Assembly: GCA_023667165.1 (NCBI GenBank)
Contig: JAMPAO010000085.1
Location: 1-11,472, forward strand
DNA length: 11,472 nucleotides
Direction of reading: 5' to 3'
Origin: Ruminococcus sp.
GTDB taxonomy: Bacteria; Bacillota; Clostridia; Oscillospirales; Ruminococcaceae
The notes beneath the pieces are model-generated. The model did no database searches. It was not told where the DNA came from and worked only from the letters and a program-made list of their open reading frames with translations. This document shows positions 1 through 6,187 of this stretch, in pieces. The position numbers were made by a program, and so were the translations under genes. The stretch's first letter is position 1; each line of letters opens with the position of its first letter.

Positions 1-594
1 CCCGCCGAAACGGAGCAGCCGGAACAGTCGCAAGCGGCAAATATTCCCGCAGAAAACGTTCCAAAGACAACAGAGGAAACCTCGGCAAAGGAAGAAATGA
101 TACTCGAGCATGACGCATTCGGGGGGGAAGAGGAACTGCAGCAGGCACAGCAGGTACGTACTGAAAAGACCGTTACCGACAGTATCATTATCCCCGTAAA
201 CGGCGAGATAATCTGTGATTATTCCGACGGCGAGCTTGTCAAGTCAAAGACGCTCAGTGTATGGAAAACCCATGACGGTATAGATATCGGTGCGGAGCAG
301 GGAGCTATCGTTAAGTCAATGACATCCGGCACTGTTACAAGCGTTTCGTCAGATCCTATGATGGGCGTTACCGTCGTTATTGACCACGGCAGCGGATACG
401 AGGGTTATTACAGTAATCTCTCCAAGGACGTAAACGTTACCGAGGGCGATACGGTAAGCACCGGAACTGCCATAGGCACGGTGGGTGCCACTGCCGAATC
501 GGAAATATCGGAGGATTCTCATTTGCATCTGGGAATAAAGAAAAACGGTTCCTGGACAGATCCGGCAGCGCTTCTTTCCGGAGAGGGAAGCTGA
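1..594 (+). CDS. spoIIQ: M23 (LytM) peptidase-domain protein, SpoIIQ-like, 5'-truncated by the window edge
   Basis: The frame is open from base 1, so only the C-terminal 197 residues are present. Residues 1-55 form a Glu/Gln/Pro/Thr-rich linker, expected between an N-terminal membrane anchor (outside the window) and an extracytoplasmic domain. Residues ~62-190 are an M23/LytM domain: HxxxD (H91, D95) and HxH (H174, H176) supply the zinc-site and catalytic positions, and VIDHG (126-130) is a conserved strand. The middle His usual in M23 enzymes (YAHL) reads YSNL here (Asn139). The segment around ELVKSKTL and WKTHDGIDI resembles SpoIIQ, the forespore membrane protein that pairs with SpoIIIAH across the intermembrane space during engulfment. 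The peptidase fold is clear. The SpoIIQ assignment is an inference from sequence resemblance, since no other sporulation gene is visible. A generic M23 envelope hydrolase is the alternative. The gene ends at a strong hairpin 30 nt downstream. Confidence 0.72.
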   Translation, partial: PAETEQPEQSQAANIPAENVPKTTEETSAKEEMILEHDAFGGEEELQQAQQVRTEKTVTDSIIIPVNGEIICDYSDGELVKSKTLSVWKTHDGIDIGAEQGAIVKSMTSGTVTSVSSDPMMGVTVVIDHGSGYEGYYSNLSKDVNVTEGDTVSTGTAIGTVGATAESEISEDSHLHLGIKKNGSWTDPAALLSGEGS

Positions 595-623
595 TCCGTT
601 TATTTATGAAGCTGCTCTGAAAA

Positions 624-675
624 GCATAACGATCCCTCATGATCGCAGTATCCGATCATGAGGGATCGTTTATGC
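624..675. terminator. bidirectional terminator between convergent genes
   Basis: A perfect 17-bp inverted repeat (628-644 with 654-670, 9-nt loop) extends to about 21 bp (624-644 with 654-675) if one T is bulged. It sits in the 109-bp gap between the convergent SpoIIQ-like gene and exporter operon. On the minus strand the stem is followed by a T-containing run (ATGCTTTT), giving a reasonable rho-independent signal for the exporter. On the plus strand the T run is short (GTTTATG), so termination there would depend on the stem. Confidence 0.75.
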
Positions 676-703
676 CGGTGCTGAAAACGGTATTAGAACG
701 TGT

Positions 704-2509
704 TCACACTGCCTTTTCCGCGTCGAAGAATTTTTCCGAATAATTGCTGTCTGAAAAAATAAGGTTGAAGTAATCGCCTTTTTTGGCGATCAGCTCATCA
801 TGAGTTCCGCATTCGGTTATGCCCATATTTGAAACATACATGATCTTATCGCAGTTACGTATAGTCGACAACCGGTGCGCTATGATAAAAGAAGTCCTGC
901 CCTCAAGCAGCCGCTGCAGTCCCTCCTGCAAAAGTCTTTCCGTTTTGGCGTCGATAGAAGATGTCGCTTCGTCAAGGATAAGTATTTTAGGGTCGCTGAT
1001 AAGAGTTCTGGCAAAGGCGATAAGCTGTTTTTGACCTTGCGACAGAGTTGATCCGCCCTCGGTTATTTCCGTATCATAGCCGTTTGGGAATTCCTTTATG
1101 AATTCGTCGGCACAGACTGTCCTGCACGCTGCAATGATCTCATCGTCGGTTGCGTCAAGCTTTCCGTATCGAATATTGTCTGCTATCGTACCGCTGAAAA
1201 CAAAGCTGTCCTGAAGCATTATACCCATTTGCGAGCGAAGCGATTTAAGCGTAACGTCCGCAACATTGTAACCGTCAATAAGCACCGCTCCGTCCGTTAC
1301 ATCGTAAAATCTTGATATAAGGTTGACAATTGTTGTTTTTCCCGCTCCCGTAGGACCGACAAGGGCAATATTTTCACCCTTTTTAACCTCGAAGGACAGA
1401 TTTTTTAATACGGTCTTGCTTTCGTCGTATGAAAATGAAACATTTTCAAACCCGACATTTCCTTGAATTACCGGAAGCTCCTCCGCATTCGCTTTGTCGC
1501 TGACCTTGATCGGCTCGTCAAGCGTTTCAAATATTCTTTCAAGATATGAAACGGCATTAACAAAGTTATTAAAAAGATTTGCAAGATTAAGTATAGGCTG
1601 CCAGAAACGCGAAGCGTAGCTTGACATTGCAACTATCGTTCCCAAAGAAACCGAAGCGGGACCTATAACCGCAAGACCCACAAAATAAATAGCGGCGCCT
1701 ACTGCCGTGGAGATCGTGTCTACTGTAGGCCAAAACAGATTGTTATATGTCACAGCTTTCATCCACGCACTTCGGTATGCTTCGGAAAGCTTTCCGAAAA
1801 TTTCTGCATTTTCCTCTTCTCTTCCAAAAAGCTGTGTGACCTTTGCGCCTACAAGTCCTTCGTGAAGATATGCGTTAAGATTTGAACTCTTGTTGTTTAC
1901 CTTTTGCCATGCCCTGCGCTGGCGGTTCTTTATAAGCAGAATAAATCCCGCAAGAAACGGTACGCCTTCCATAATGACAAGAGCCATTTTCCAGTGCATG
2001 GCGAACATAAAGACAGCAATAAATATAAGGTTGAATATCTCAAGGATAAATGTAATGATACCGTTTGACAATGTATCGGATACGCTGTTTATGTAATTTA
2101 TGATACGTACCAGTATTTTTCCGTGAGGACGGCTGTCGTAATATTCAAACGACAGCTTTTGCAGATGCTCAAACAGATCTGTCCTTATATCAAAAATGAT
2201 ATCCTGACCTACCTTTGTCATTATTCTTGAACGAATCGTGGAAAAAGCAATGTTCACAATGATAGTAAGCAGCAGCAATCCCGCCGAAATAAGAAGCAGG
2301 GGAATGTTTTTATCGGGGATCACCTCGTCCAGCGCAAACTGTGTTATAACGGGAGAAAGCAAACCGATGATCACCGCCAGAGCGCTTAACGTCAGAGAAA
2401 AAATCATTCGCTTTTTATATTTTGAAACATAAACCATAGCGCGCTTCAGATGCTTGATATCGAAGGGAGATTCAAGCGTTTCGTCAATATCGTATTTATT
2501 TCTTGCCAT
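704..2509 (-). CDS. ABC exporter half-transporter, catalytic-site subunit (TM288/BmrD/LmrD-like)
   Basis: A 601-residue fusion of a type IV ABC transmembrane domain (about residues 25-330, six helices) and a C-terminal nucleotide-binding domain. Walker A is GPTGAGKT (385-392), Walker B is ILILDE with the catalytic Glu at 514, and the H-loop His is at 545. The signature is LSQGQ (489-493) instead of LSGGQ. That substitution is the hallmark of the partner subunit in heterodimeric exporters: this chain gives the Walker motifs of the functional site and the signature of the degenerate site. It should sit in the cytoplasmic membrane and pump drugs or lipid-like compounds with the product of the upstream gene; the substrate is not readable from sequence. 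The frame could open at a GTG (2518), but GGAG lies 8 nt before the ATG at 2509 and overlaps that GTG, so the ATG is preferred. It lies 18 nt after its partner's stop. Confidence 0.93.
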   Translation of the reverse strand: MARNKYDIDETLESPFDIKHLKRAMVYVSKYKKRMIFSLTLSALAVIIGLLSPVITQFALDEVIPDKNIPLLLISAGLLLLTIIVNIAFSTIRSRIMTKVGQDIIFDIRTDLFEHLQKLSFEYYDSRPHGKILVRIINYINSVSDTLSNGIITFILEIFNLIFIAVFMFAMHWKMALVIMEGVPFLAGFILLIKNRQRRAWQKVNNKSSNLNAYLHEGLVGAKVTQLFGREEENAEIFGKLSEAYRSAWMKAVTYNNLFWPTVDTISTAVGAAIYFVGLAVIGPASVSLGTIVAMSSYASRFWQPILNLANLFNNFVNAVSYLERIFETLDEPIKVSDKANAEELPVIQGNVGFENVSFSYDESKTVLKNLSFEVKKGENIALVGPTGAGKTTIVNLISRFYDVTDGAVLIDGYNVADVTLKSLRSQMGIMLQDSFVFSGTIADNIRYGKLDATDDEIIAACRTVCADEFIKEFPNGYDTEITEGGSTLSQGQKQLIAFARTLISDPKILILDEATSSIDAKTERLLQEGLQRLLEGRTSFIIAHRLSTIRNCDKIMYVSNMGITECGTHDELIAKKGDYFNLIFSDSNYSEKFFDAEKAV

Positions 2510-2527
2510 TTTTATCACTCCGTTGTT

Positions 2528-4297
2528 TTACATAAGTACGGATCTATCCTGCTGTCCGTACTGGAGATCATATATTTCCCTGTAATAGCCGCCCTTGTTC
2601 CGGAGCAGCTCTTCATGCGTTCCGTATTCGGAAATTTTTCCGTTTTTAAGAATGATTATCTTGTCCGCGTCCCTTGCCGAGGAGATACGCTGCGCAATTA
2701 TTATTTTGGTGCATTTGAAATCAAGGCTGCGGAGATTTTCACGTATATGTATTTCCGTTTCAAGATCAACCGCCGAGGTCGTATCGTCGAGTATTAAAAT
2801 CGCGGGACGGACAGCCAACGCTCTTGCAAGCGATATCCTTTGTTTCTGTCCTCCGGACAGTCCGACGCCGCGTTCGCCGACAATGGTATCGTAACCGTCG
2901 TTCAGATTTGCTATAAACCCGTCTGAGTCGGCAGCAGCGGCGAATTTACGAACGTCCTCTTCGGGCATATCGCTGCGCCCGAAGCTTATGTTTCCGTCAA
3001 TGGTATCGGACCACAGCAGCACATCCTGCATGGCAACTCCTATATTCTTGCACAGAGTTTTCAGCTTGATGAAACGTACGTCGGTTCCGTCCACAAGCAC
3101 TTCTCCGCCGCACGGATCGTAAAGTCTGGGTATAAGATTTATGAGGGAGGTTTTTCCCGATCCTGTTTCACCCATTATCGCAACCGTTTCACCCGCATTT
3201 ATTCTGAAACTTACATTTTCCAAAACCGCAGTATCGTCATATTTGAAAGTAACATTTTTAAATTCGATATCGCCTCTCAGCTTTTCCGGCATATCAGCAG
3301 CGTCCGAACGGTCTGTGATAAGGGGAGAGGAATAATATATCTCAATGATTTTTGTTGCCGAAGCCATAAATCTTTGCAGATCGTTAATAAGAGCGCCTAC
3401 GTTTCTCATTGGATTTGAAAGAGTCCAGATAAGTCCGCTGAAAGCTACATATTCTCCCATTGTAAGTCTGCCCGTTATAACAAAGATCCCTCCCGCTATA
3501 AGCTGAACCACGGTCAGTCCCTGCGCTGTCGTTTCCATGTACGGAAAATATTTGAGCCACGTCAATGAAGCGTCCTTGCTCGCCTCTGCATAATCCTCGT
3601 TTTTCACGCGGAACTTTTCTGTTTCGTGATCCTCTCGTGCAAACGCTCTTACAACGCGGTTTCCCGCAATATTTTCCTGAGCCTGAGTATTGAGCCGTGA
3701 AAGCCGTTCGCGCAGATTGACATATTTCGGTCCCACATCCTTTCTGAAAACGCCGGAGATAATGAAGATCAGCGGCGTAAGCGCAAGCAGACACAGCGCC
3801 ATTATGGGATCGAGCACAAAAAAATATACTGTGGTGGTAGTAAAAAGCACAATACTTTCCACCAAAGTTTTCAGTATCCATGATACAGTATGCCTTACCA
3901 TGTCCAGATCGCCGGAAAGCCTTGTCATAAGGTCGCCTGTGCGGTTTCGGTCATAAAAGGTCATATCCTGTTTCTGTACATTTGCAAAAAGATACGTTCT
4001 TATTTTTGCGAGCATACCCTGCGAACATACTTCATAAAGCATATTGGAGCTGAACTGAAGGATCGTTCTTACAAGCGTAAACAGGATCATTCCGCAGCAC
4101 AGCAGTACAAGAAGATCCTTTTTTTTCGAAAGATTTTCCGCCGCGTTTTCGCTGTAAATAAAGGTATCGACGATTTTTTGTCCGAAAACGGGATTGGTAA
4201 TGTACATCATCTGCGCTGTGACAGTCATACACAGCGAAAAAATATACTTTCCCCTGTAACCCTTGAGATTTTCCCATATCCATTTTATCTGAAACAC
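2528..4297 (-). CDS. ABC exporter half-transporter, degenerate-site subunit (TM287/BmrC/LmrC-like)
   Basis: First gene of the exporter operon, 589 residues from the GTG at 4297: an N-terminal six-helix domain (about 1-320) and a nucleotide-binding domain with Walker A GETGSGKT (376-383), Q-loop Gln424, an intact LSGGQ (480-484) and Walker B ILILDD. The catalytic Glu is replaced by Asp505, and the H-loop His by Gln536 (AQRIS). These two changes mark the non-hydrolysing ATP site in heterodimeric exporters such as TM287/288. The intact signature serves the partner's functional site. AAGGA lies 8 nt before the GTG, and the protein then begins, as in homologues, a few residues before the ENLKGYRGK stretch. 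The frame stays open up to an ATG at 4405, adding 36 residues that do not look like transporter sequence; GGGGGTGG before that ATG could act as a ribosome binding site, so the longer form cannot be excluded. The exporter function is secure; the substrate is unknown. Confidence 0.92.
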   Translation of the reverse strand: MFQIKWIWENLKGYRGKYIFSLCMTVTAQMMYITNPVFGQKIVDTFIYSENAAENLSKKKDLLVLLCCGMILFTLVRTILQFSSNMLYEVCSQGMLAKIRTYLFANVQKQDMTFYDRNRTGDLMTRLSGDLDMVRHTVSWILKTLVESIVLFTTTTVYFFVLDPIMALCLLALTPLIFIISGVFRKDVGPKYVNLRERLSRLNTQAQENIAGNRVVRAFAREDHETEKFRVKNEDYAEASKDASLTWLKYFPYMETTAQGLTVVQLIAGGIFVITGRLTMGEYVAFSGLIWTLSNPMRNVGALINDLQRFMASATKIIEIYYSSPLITDRSDAADMPEKLRGDIEFKNVTFKYDDTAVLENVSFRINAGETVAIMGETGSGKTSLINLIPRLYDPCGGEVLVDGTDVRFIKLKTLCKNIGVAMQDVLLWSDTIDGNISFGRSDMPEEDVRKFAAAADSDGFIANLNDGYDTIVGERGVGLSGGQKQRISLARALAVRPAILILDDTTSAVDLETEIHIRENLRSLDFKCTKIIIAQRISSARDADKIIILKNGKISEYGTHEELLRNKGGYYREIYDLQYGQQDRSVLM

Positions 4298-4519
4298 GCA
4301 TTTCGTCCTTTCAAACAGTAAAGTCCCCGTGGTCTGTACGATCTGTTGCGGAGGCTTGTACCGCAGTGTTTTTATAAATATTTCATACTGAAAAACATTG
4401 CACATATACCACCCCCAAAAAGCATATATGCAAACTTATTGGCGGTATTTTTACATACTTTTCAAGCAGAGATCGGTATTAACATTACCGAGCCTTTTTA
4501 TCGGAATTTCGGTTTCGGT
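4298..4519 (-). other. long 5' leader of the exporter operon
   Basis: The predicted start of transcription (~4519) lies about 220 nt before the preferred GTG start, so the exporter mRNA would carry an unusually long leader. It holds the TACCGA/TCGGTA inverted repeats near its 5' end, a segment where ACCGCC (near 4445) could pair with GGTGGT (near 4410) around the palindrome GCATATATGC, and a TGCGG/CCGCA hairpin closer to the gene. An ATG at 4405, preceded by GGGGGTGG, opens a 36-codon in-frame upstream stretch. Related exporter operons such as B. subtilis bmrBCD are controlled by leader-peptide attenuation. That the same happens here is only an inference. I see no strong terminator in the leader. 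Confidence 0.45.
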
Positions 4520-4520
4520 A
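4473..4520. repeat. three TACCGA/TCGGTA half-sites able to form alternative hairpins
   Basis: On the plus strand TCGGTA (4473-4478), TACCGA (4486-4491) and TCGGTA (4515-4520) occur within 48 bp. The middle copy can pair with either outer copy: the 4473-4491 pair encloses a 7-nt loop and the 4486-4520 pair a 23-nt loop. Further TCGG and TTCGG cores lie between. The rightmost copy falls at the predicted exporter transcription start. The set could be operator half-sites for a dimeric repressor or mutually exclusive RNA structures. Confidence 0.4.
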
Positions 4521-4525
4521 TGTTC

Positions 4526-4554
4526 ATAATAAATCTGAATACATATATTGTCAA
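4526..4554 (-). promoter_or_regulatory. sigma-A-type promoter for the exporter operon
   Basis: Read on the minus strand: a perfect -35 TTGACA (4554-4549), a 17-nt spacer, and -10 TATTAT (4531-4526), five of six consensus bases. Transcription would start near 4519. It lies back to back with the deformylase promoter, with 44 nt between the two -35 elements. Confidence 0.75.
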
Positions 4555-4598
4555 TAGATTATTTTTGAATTTTTCGGGGATAAATTGAACATTATCGC

Positions 4599-4627
4599 TT
4601 GAAAATCCGAGTAAGCTGTGATACAAT
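4599..4627 (+). promoter_or_regulatory. sigma-A-type promoter for the deformylase-like gene
   Basis: TTGAAA (4599-4604), a 17-nt spacer and TACAAT (4622-4627), each five of six consensus bases with ideal spacing. Transcription would start near 4634, giving a ~46-nt leader. The TTG of the -35 element opens the frame of the downstream gene, but it cannot be its start codon if this promoter is used. Confidence 0.75.
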
Positions 4628-4643
4628 TAATCATGTAAGCTGT
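4611..4643 (+). repeat. 9-bp direct repeat GTAAGCTGT flanking the -10 element
   Basis: GTAAGCTGT occurs exactly at 4611-4619 (inside the promoter spacer) and at 4635-4643 (at the transcription start), 24 bp apart from start to start. The copies bracket the -10 box, a position from which a bound protein would block RNA polymerase. This suggests a tandem operator; no regulator is identified. Confidence 0.45.
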
Positions 4644-4660
4644 AAAAATTTATCTTTACA
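4641..4660. repeat. TGTAAA/TTTACA inverted repeat in the deformylase leader
   Basis: TGTAAA (4641-4646) and TTTACA (4655-4660) form a 6-bp inverted repeat with an 8-nt spacer between the promoter and the ribosome binding site. It overlaps the second direct-repeat copy by three bases. It could be an operator or a weak RNA hairpin, and a 6-bp AT-rich repeat could also arise by chance. Confidence 0.3.
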
Positions 4661-4679
4661 AGATCAGGGAGAGTTAAAT

Positions 4680-5093
4680 ATGATAAAAGAAATAGTAACA
4701 GATCCGATATTTCTTAAGCAAAAGTCAACGCCTGCGGTAAGATCCGATCAGCAAACGATACGTGATCTGCTTGATACCGTACTGGCAAATTCCGAACACT
4801 GCGCAGGTATGGCAGCCAATATGATCGGAGTGACAAAGACTATCTTAGCCGCACAGATCGGCAGCGAATACCTTATCATGGTAAACCCTAAGATAACGGA
4901 TCACTCCAAACAGTGCTATAATGCGGAGGAAAGCTGCCTGTCGCTTTCCGGACGCCGTACGGTAAAACGGTATAACGTCATCACCGTTGAATATCTGGAC
5001 AAGAAATTCAAAAGGCGGAAACAGACCTTCAGAGATTTTGAAGCACAGGTAATTCAGCATGAAATGGATCATTTTGACGGTATCTTGATCTGA
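4680..5093 (+). CDS. def: short peptide deformylase-like protein with an altered first motif
   Basis: A 137-residue protein of the peptide deformylase family, which removes the N-formyl group from nascent proteins at a metal centre. Motif 2 is present as ESCLS (84-88, metal-binding Cys86) and motif 3 as HEMDH (127-131, metal-binding His127 and His131, catalytic Glu128). Motif 1, normally GxGxAAxQ, reads CAGMAANM (41-48): the first Gly is Cys and the Gln that stabilises the reaction intermediate is Met48. The chain stops six residues after HEMDH, so the C-terminal helix of longer deformylases is missing. The family assignment is clear, but normal activity is uncertain; it may be an accessory paralogue of a standard deformylase elsewhere in the genome. 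The start is the ATG at 4680, with GGGAGAG upstream; the frame opens earlier at a TTG (4599) that lies in the promoter. Confidence 0.85.
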   Translation: MIKEIVTDPIFLKQKSTPAVRSDQQTIRDLLDTVLANSEHCAGMAANMIGVTKTILAAQIGSEYLIMVNPKITDHSKQCYNAEESCLSLSGRRTVKRYNVITVEYLDKKFKRRKQTFRDFEAQVIQHEMDHFDGILI

Positions 5094-5104
5094 AGAACAG
5101 CGCT

Positions 5105-5857
5105 TTATTTTCGGTACGGACTGTCAAATTCCTTTTCAGCCTTTTTAACGGTTTCTTCGAGAGTAAGTCCCGTAAAATACGGCGCATTTAGATACCGTCC
5201 GGATTTTTTATCGTCGGCAAAAACGCCGGCAACTATTCCGGGGATCGCGCTTTCGGGAGCGTTTGGAGCGTTGGGGCCTCCCAGATCCGTTCTGCACCAG
5301 CCGGGATCGGTAAGGTTTATCATGACATTCGTTCCCTCAACCTTGGAACCTAAGTCTATAGTGATCTTGTCAAGCGCAGCCTTGCTTGCGGAATATCCTG
5401 CCTGTTCCGGCTCAAGGCTTATGCCGCTGGTGGTATTTACGATCCTGCCAAAGCCTCTTTCCATCATTTTAGGCATAAAGTGATAGCATATCATTGCGGG
5501 GGCAATGGTATTTATCTTAAAACTTTCCGTGTAATCCGAAACGGGCGTTTTGAAATAATCTGTGCGGTATGCTATCTGCATTCCCGCATTATTGAGGACA
5601 ATATCCACGTCCATGCCCATACGGTCAATTTCATCAAGCATTGTCCGAACGCTGTCAATGTCCGAAAACTCCGCTTGAACGGCGTATGCTTCTATCCCCG
5701 CAGCTCTTGCCTCGCCGAGAACTTTTCGGCAGTGTTCTTTTTTTTTGCTGTGAAGTATTAAATTGCTGCCCTGCTCAGCCATAAATCTTGCGGTGAGATA
5801 TCCTATTCCTCTTGCAGCTCCCGTAATAAACGTCCATCTTCCTTTTACTTGTACCAT
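5105..5857 (-). CDS. short-chain dehydrogenase/reductase (SDR), classical type
   Basis: A 250-residue classical SDR, the usual length for this family of cytoplasmic NAD(P)H-dependent oxidoreductases. A Rossmann fold is shown by TGAARGIG (12-19) and NNAG (89-92). The catalytic tetrad is Asn115, Ser144, Tyr155 and Lys159 (YSASK), followed by the PGWCRTDLGG stretch (185-194) near the substrate pocket. Basic residues after the second strand (Lys38-Lys40) suggest NADP(H) rather than NAD(H); that is an inference. The substrate cannot be read from sequence. The ATG has AAGGAG 9-10 nt upstream. It converges on the deformylase-like gene with only 11 nt between stop codons. It is transcribed away from the AraC-family regulator across the 5858-6187 gap, making that regulator its likely controller. 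Confidence 0.92.
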   Translation of the reverse strand: MVQVKGRWTFITGAARGIGYLTARFMAEQGSNLILHSKKKEHCRKVLGEARAAGIEAYAVQAEFSDIDSVRTMLDEIDRMGMDVDIVLNNAGMQIAYRTDYFKTPVSDYTESFKINTIAPAMICYHFMPKMMERGFGRIVNTTSGISLEPEQAGYSASKAALDKITIDLGSKVEGTNVMINLTDPGWCRTDLGGPNAPNAPESAIPGIVAGVFADDKKSGRYLNAPYFTGLTLEETVKKAEKEFDSPYRK

Positions 5858-5872
5858 AGTGTACTCTCCTTT

Positions 5873-6097
5873 TCATATTTCGGCTTTTGCCGCAATATTG
5901 TATATTTTTGCAATATCTTTCTCCGACAGCGGCATAAAGCCGCCCGTTTTTCCGCAGACGACGCCTTGATTTTTCACAAGAAGAGGTATATCGTCTTCTT
6001 TTTTCAAGAGAGCGTTTTTTATCAATAAGTCCGGATCTGACCGCGGAACCCGACCCGTAGCGGATAAGCACCCTGTTCCCGCCGTATTTCTTATCAA
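5873..6097 (-). CDS. doubtful 74-codon frame ahead of the SDR; possible gene remnant
   Basis: The 330-nt gap between the SDR and the regulator holds one minus-strand frame of 74 codons, opening at a TTG (6097) just after an in-frame TGA and ending 15 nt before the SDR start. The C-terminal half looks like real protein: PLLVKNQGVVCGKT followed by SEKDIAKIYNIAAKAE. It faintly recalls the C-terminal strand and helix of class II aldolase/adducin proteins (typically NHGVVxxGK); this is from memory and weak. There is no convincing ribosome binding site, and the TTG would be about 5 nt from the predicted transcription start. It may be the tail of a deleted gene now serving as SDR leader. On the plus strand the gap also has a small terminator-like hairpin (GCGGC/GCCGC, 5929-5943, then five Ts from 5947), too short to call. 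Confidence 0.3.
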   Translation of the reverse strand: MIRNTAGTGCLSATGRVPRSDPDLLIKNALLKKEDDIPLLVKNQGVVCGKTGGFMPLSEKDIAKIYNIAAKAEI

Positions 6098-6108
6098 ATT
6101 TACAATTC

Positions 6109-6141
6109 AGTATAGCATTTTATTGATTTGTATGCTATAAT
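6109..6141. promoter_or_regulatory. palindromic divergent extended -10 promoters (SDR / AraC regulator)
   Basis: TATAGCAT (6111-6118) and ATGCTATA (6132-6139) form a perfect 8-bp inverted repeat with a 13-nt spacer. Each arm contains an extended -10 element facing outward: TGCTATAAT on the plus strand (6133-6141), starting near 6148 toward the regulator, and TGCTATACT on the minus strand (6117-6109), starting near 6102 toward the SDR. Neither has a good -35, as expected for TGn-extended promoters. The two polymerase sites overlap, so they should compete, and a protein on the palindrome would affect both genes. Confidence 0.55.
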
Positions 6142-6187
6142 ATTTATGCATAAAAAATTGTAAAAATCTATTTTGGAGTGATCTGAG

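Noticed and set aside
3384..3881. 165-codon minus-strand frame inside the upstream exporter gene
   Set aside because: It is a frameshifted shadow of the transporter membrane domain on the same strand, with no independent start signal.
4032..4301. Alternative ATG (4301) with an 89-codon minus-strand frame overlapping the start of the exporter gene
   Set aside because: It is out of frame with the transporter and its product is a basic, non-membrane shadow sequence. The AAGGA upstream is better placed, at 8 nt, for the in-frame GTG at 4297.
5929..5951. GCGGC-ATAAA-GCCGC hairpin followed by TTTTT on the plus strand
   Set aside because: Terminator-like, but the stem is 5 bp, it lies in a minus-strand frame, and no plus-strand gene ends nearby. 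At most it could stop antisense read-through.
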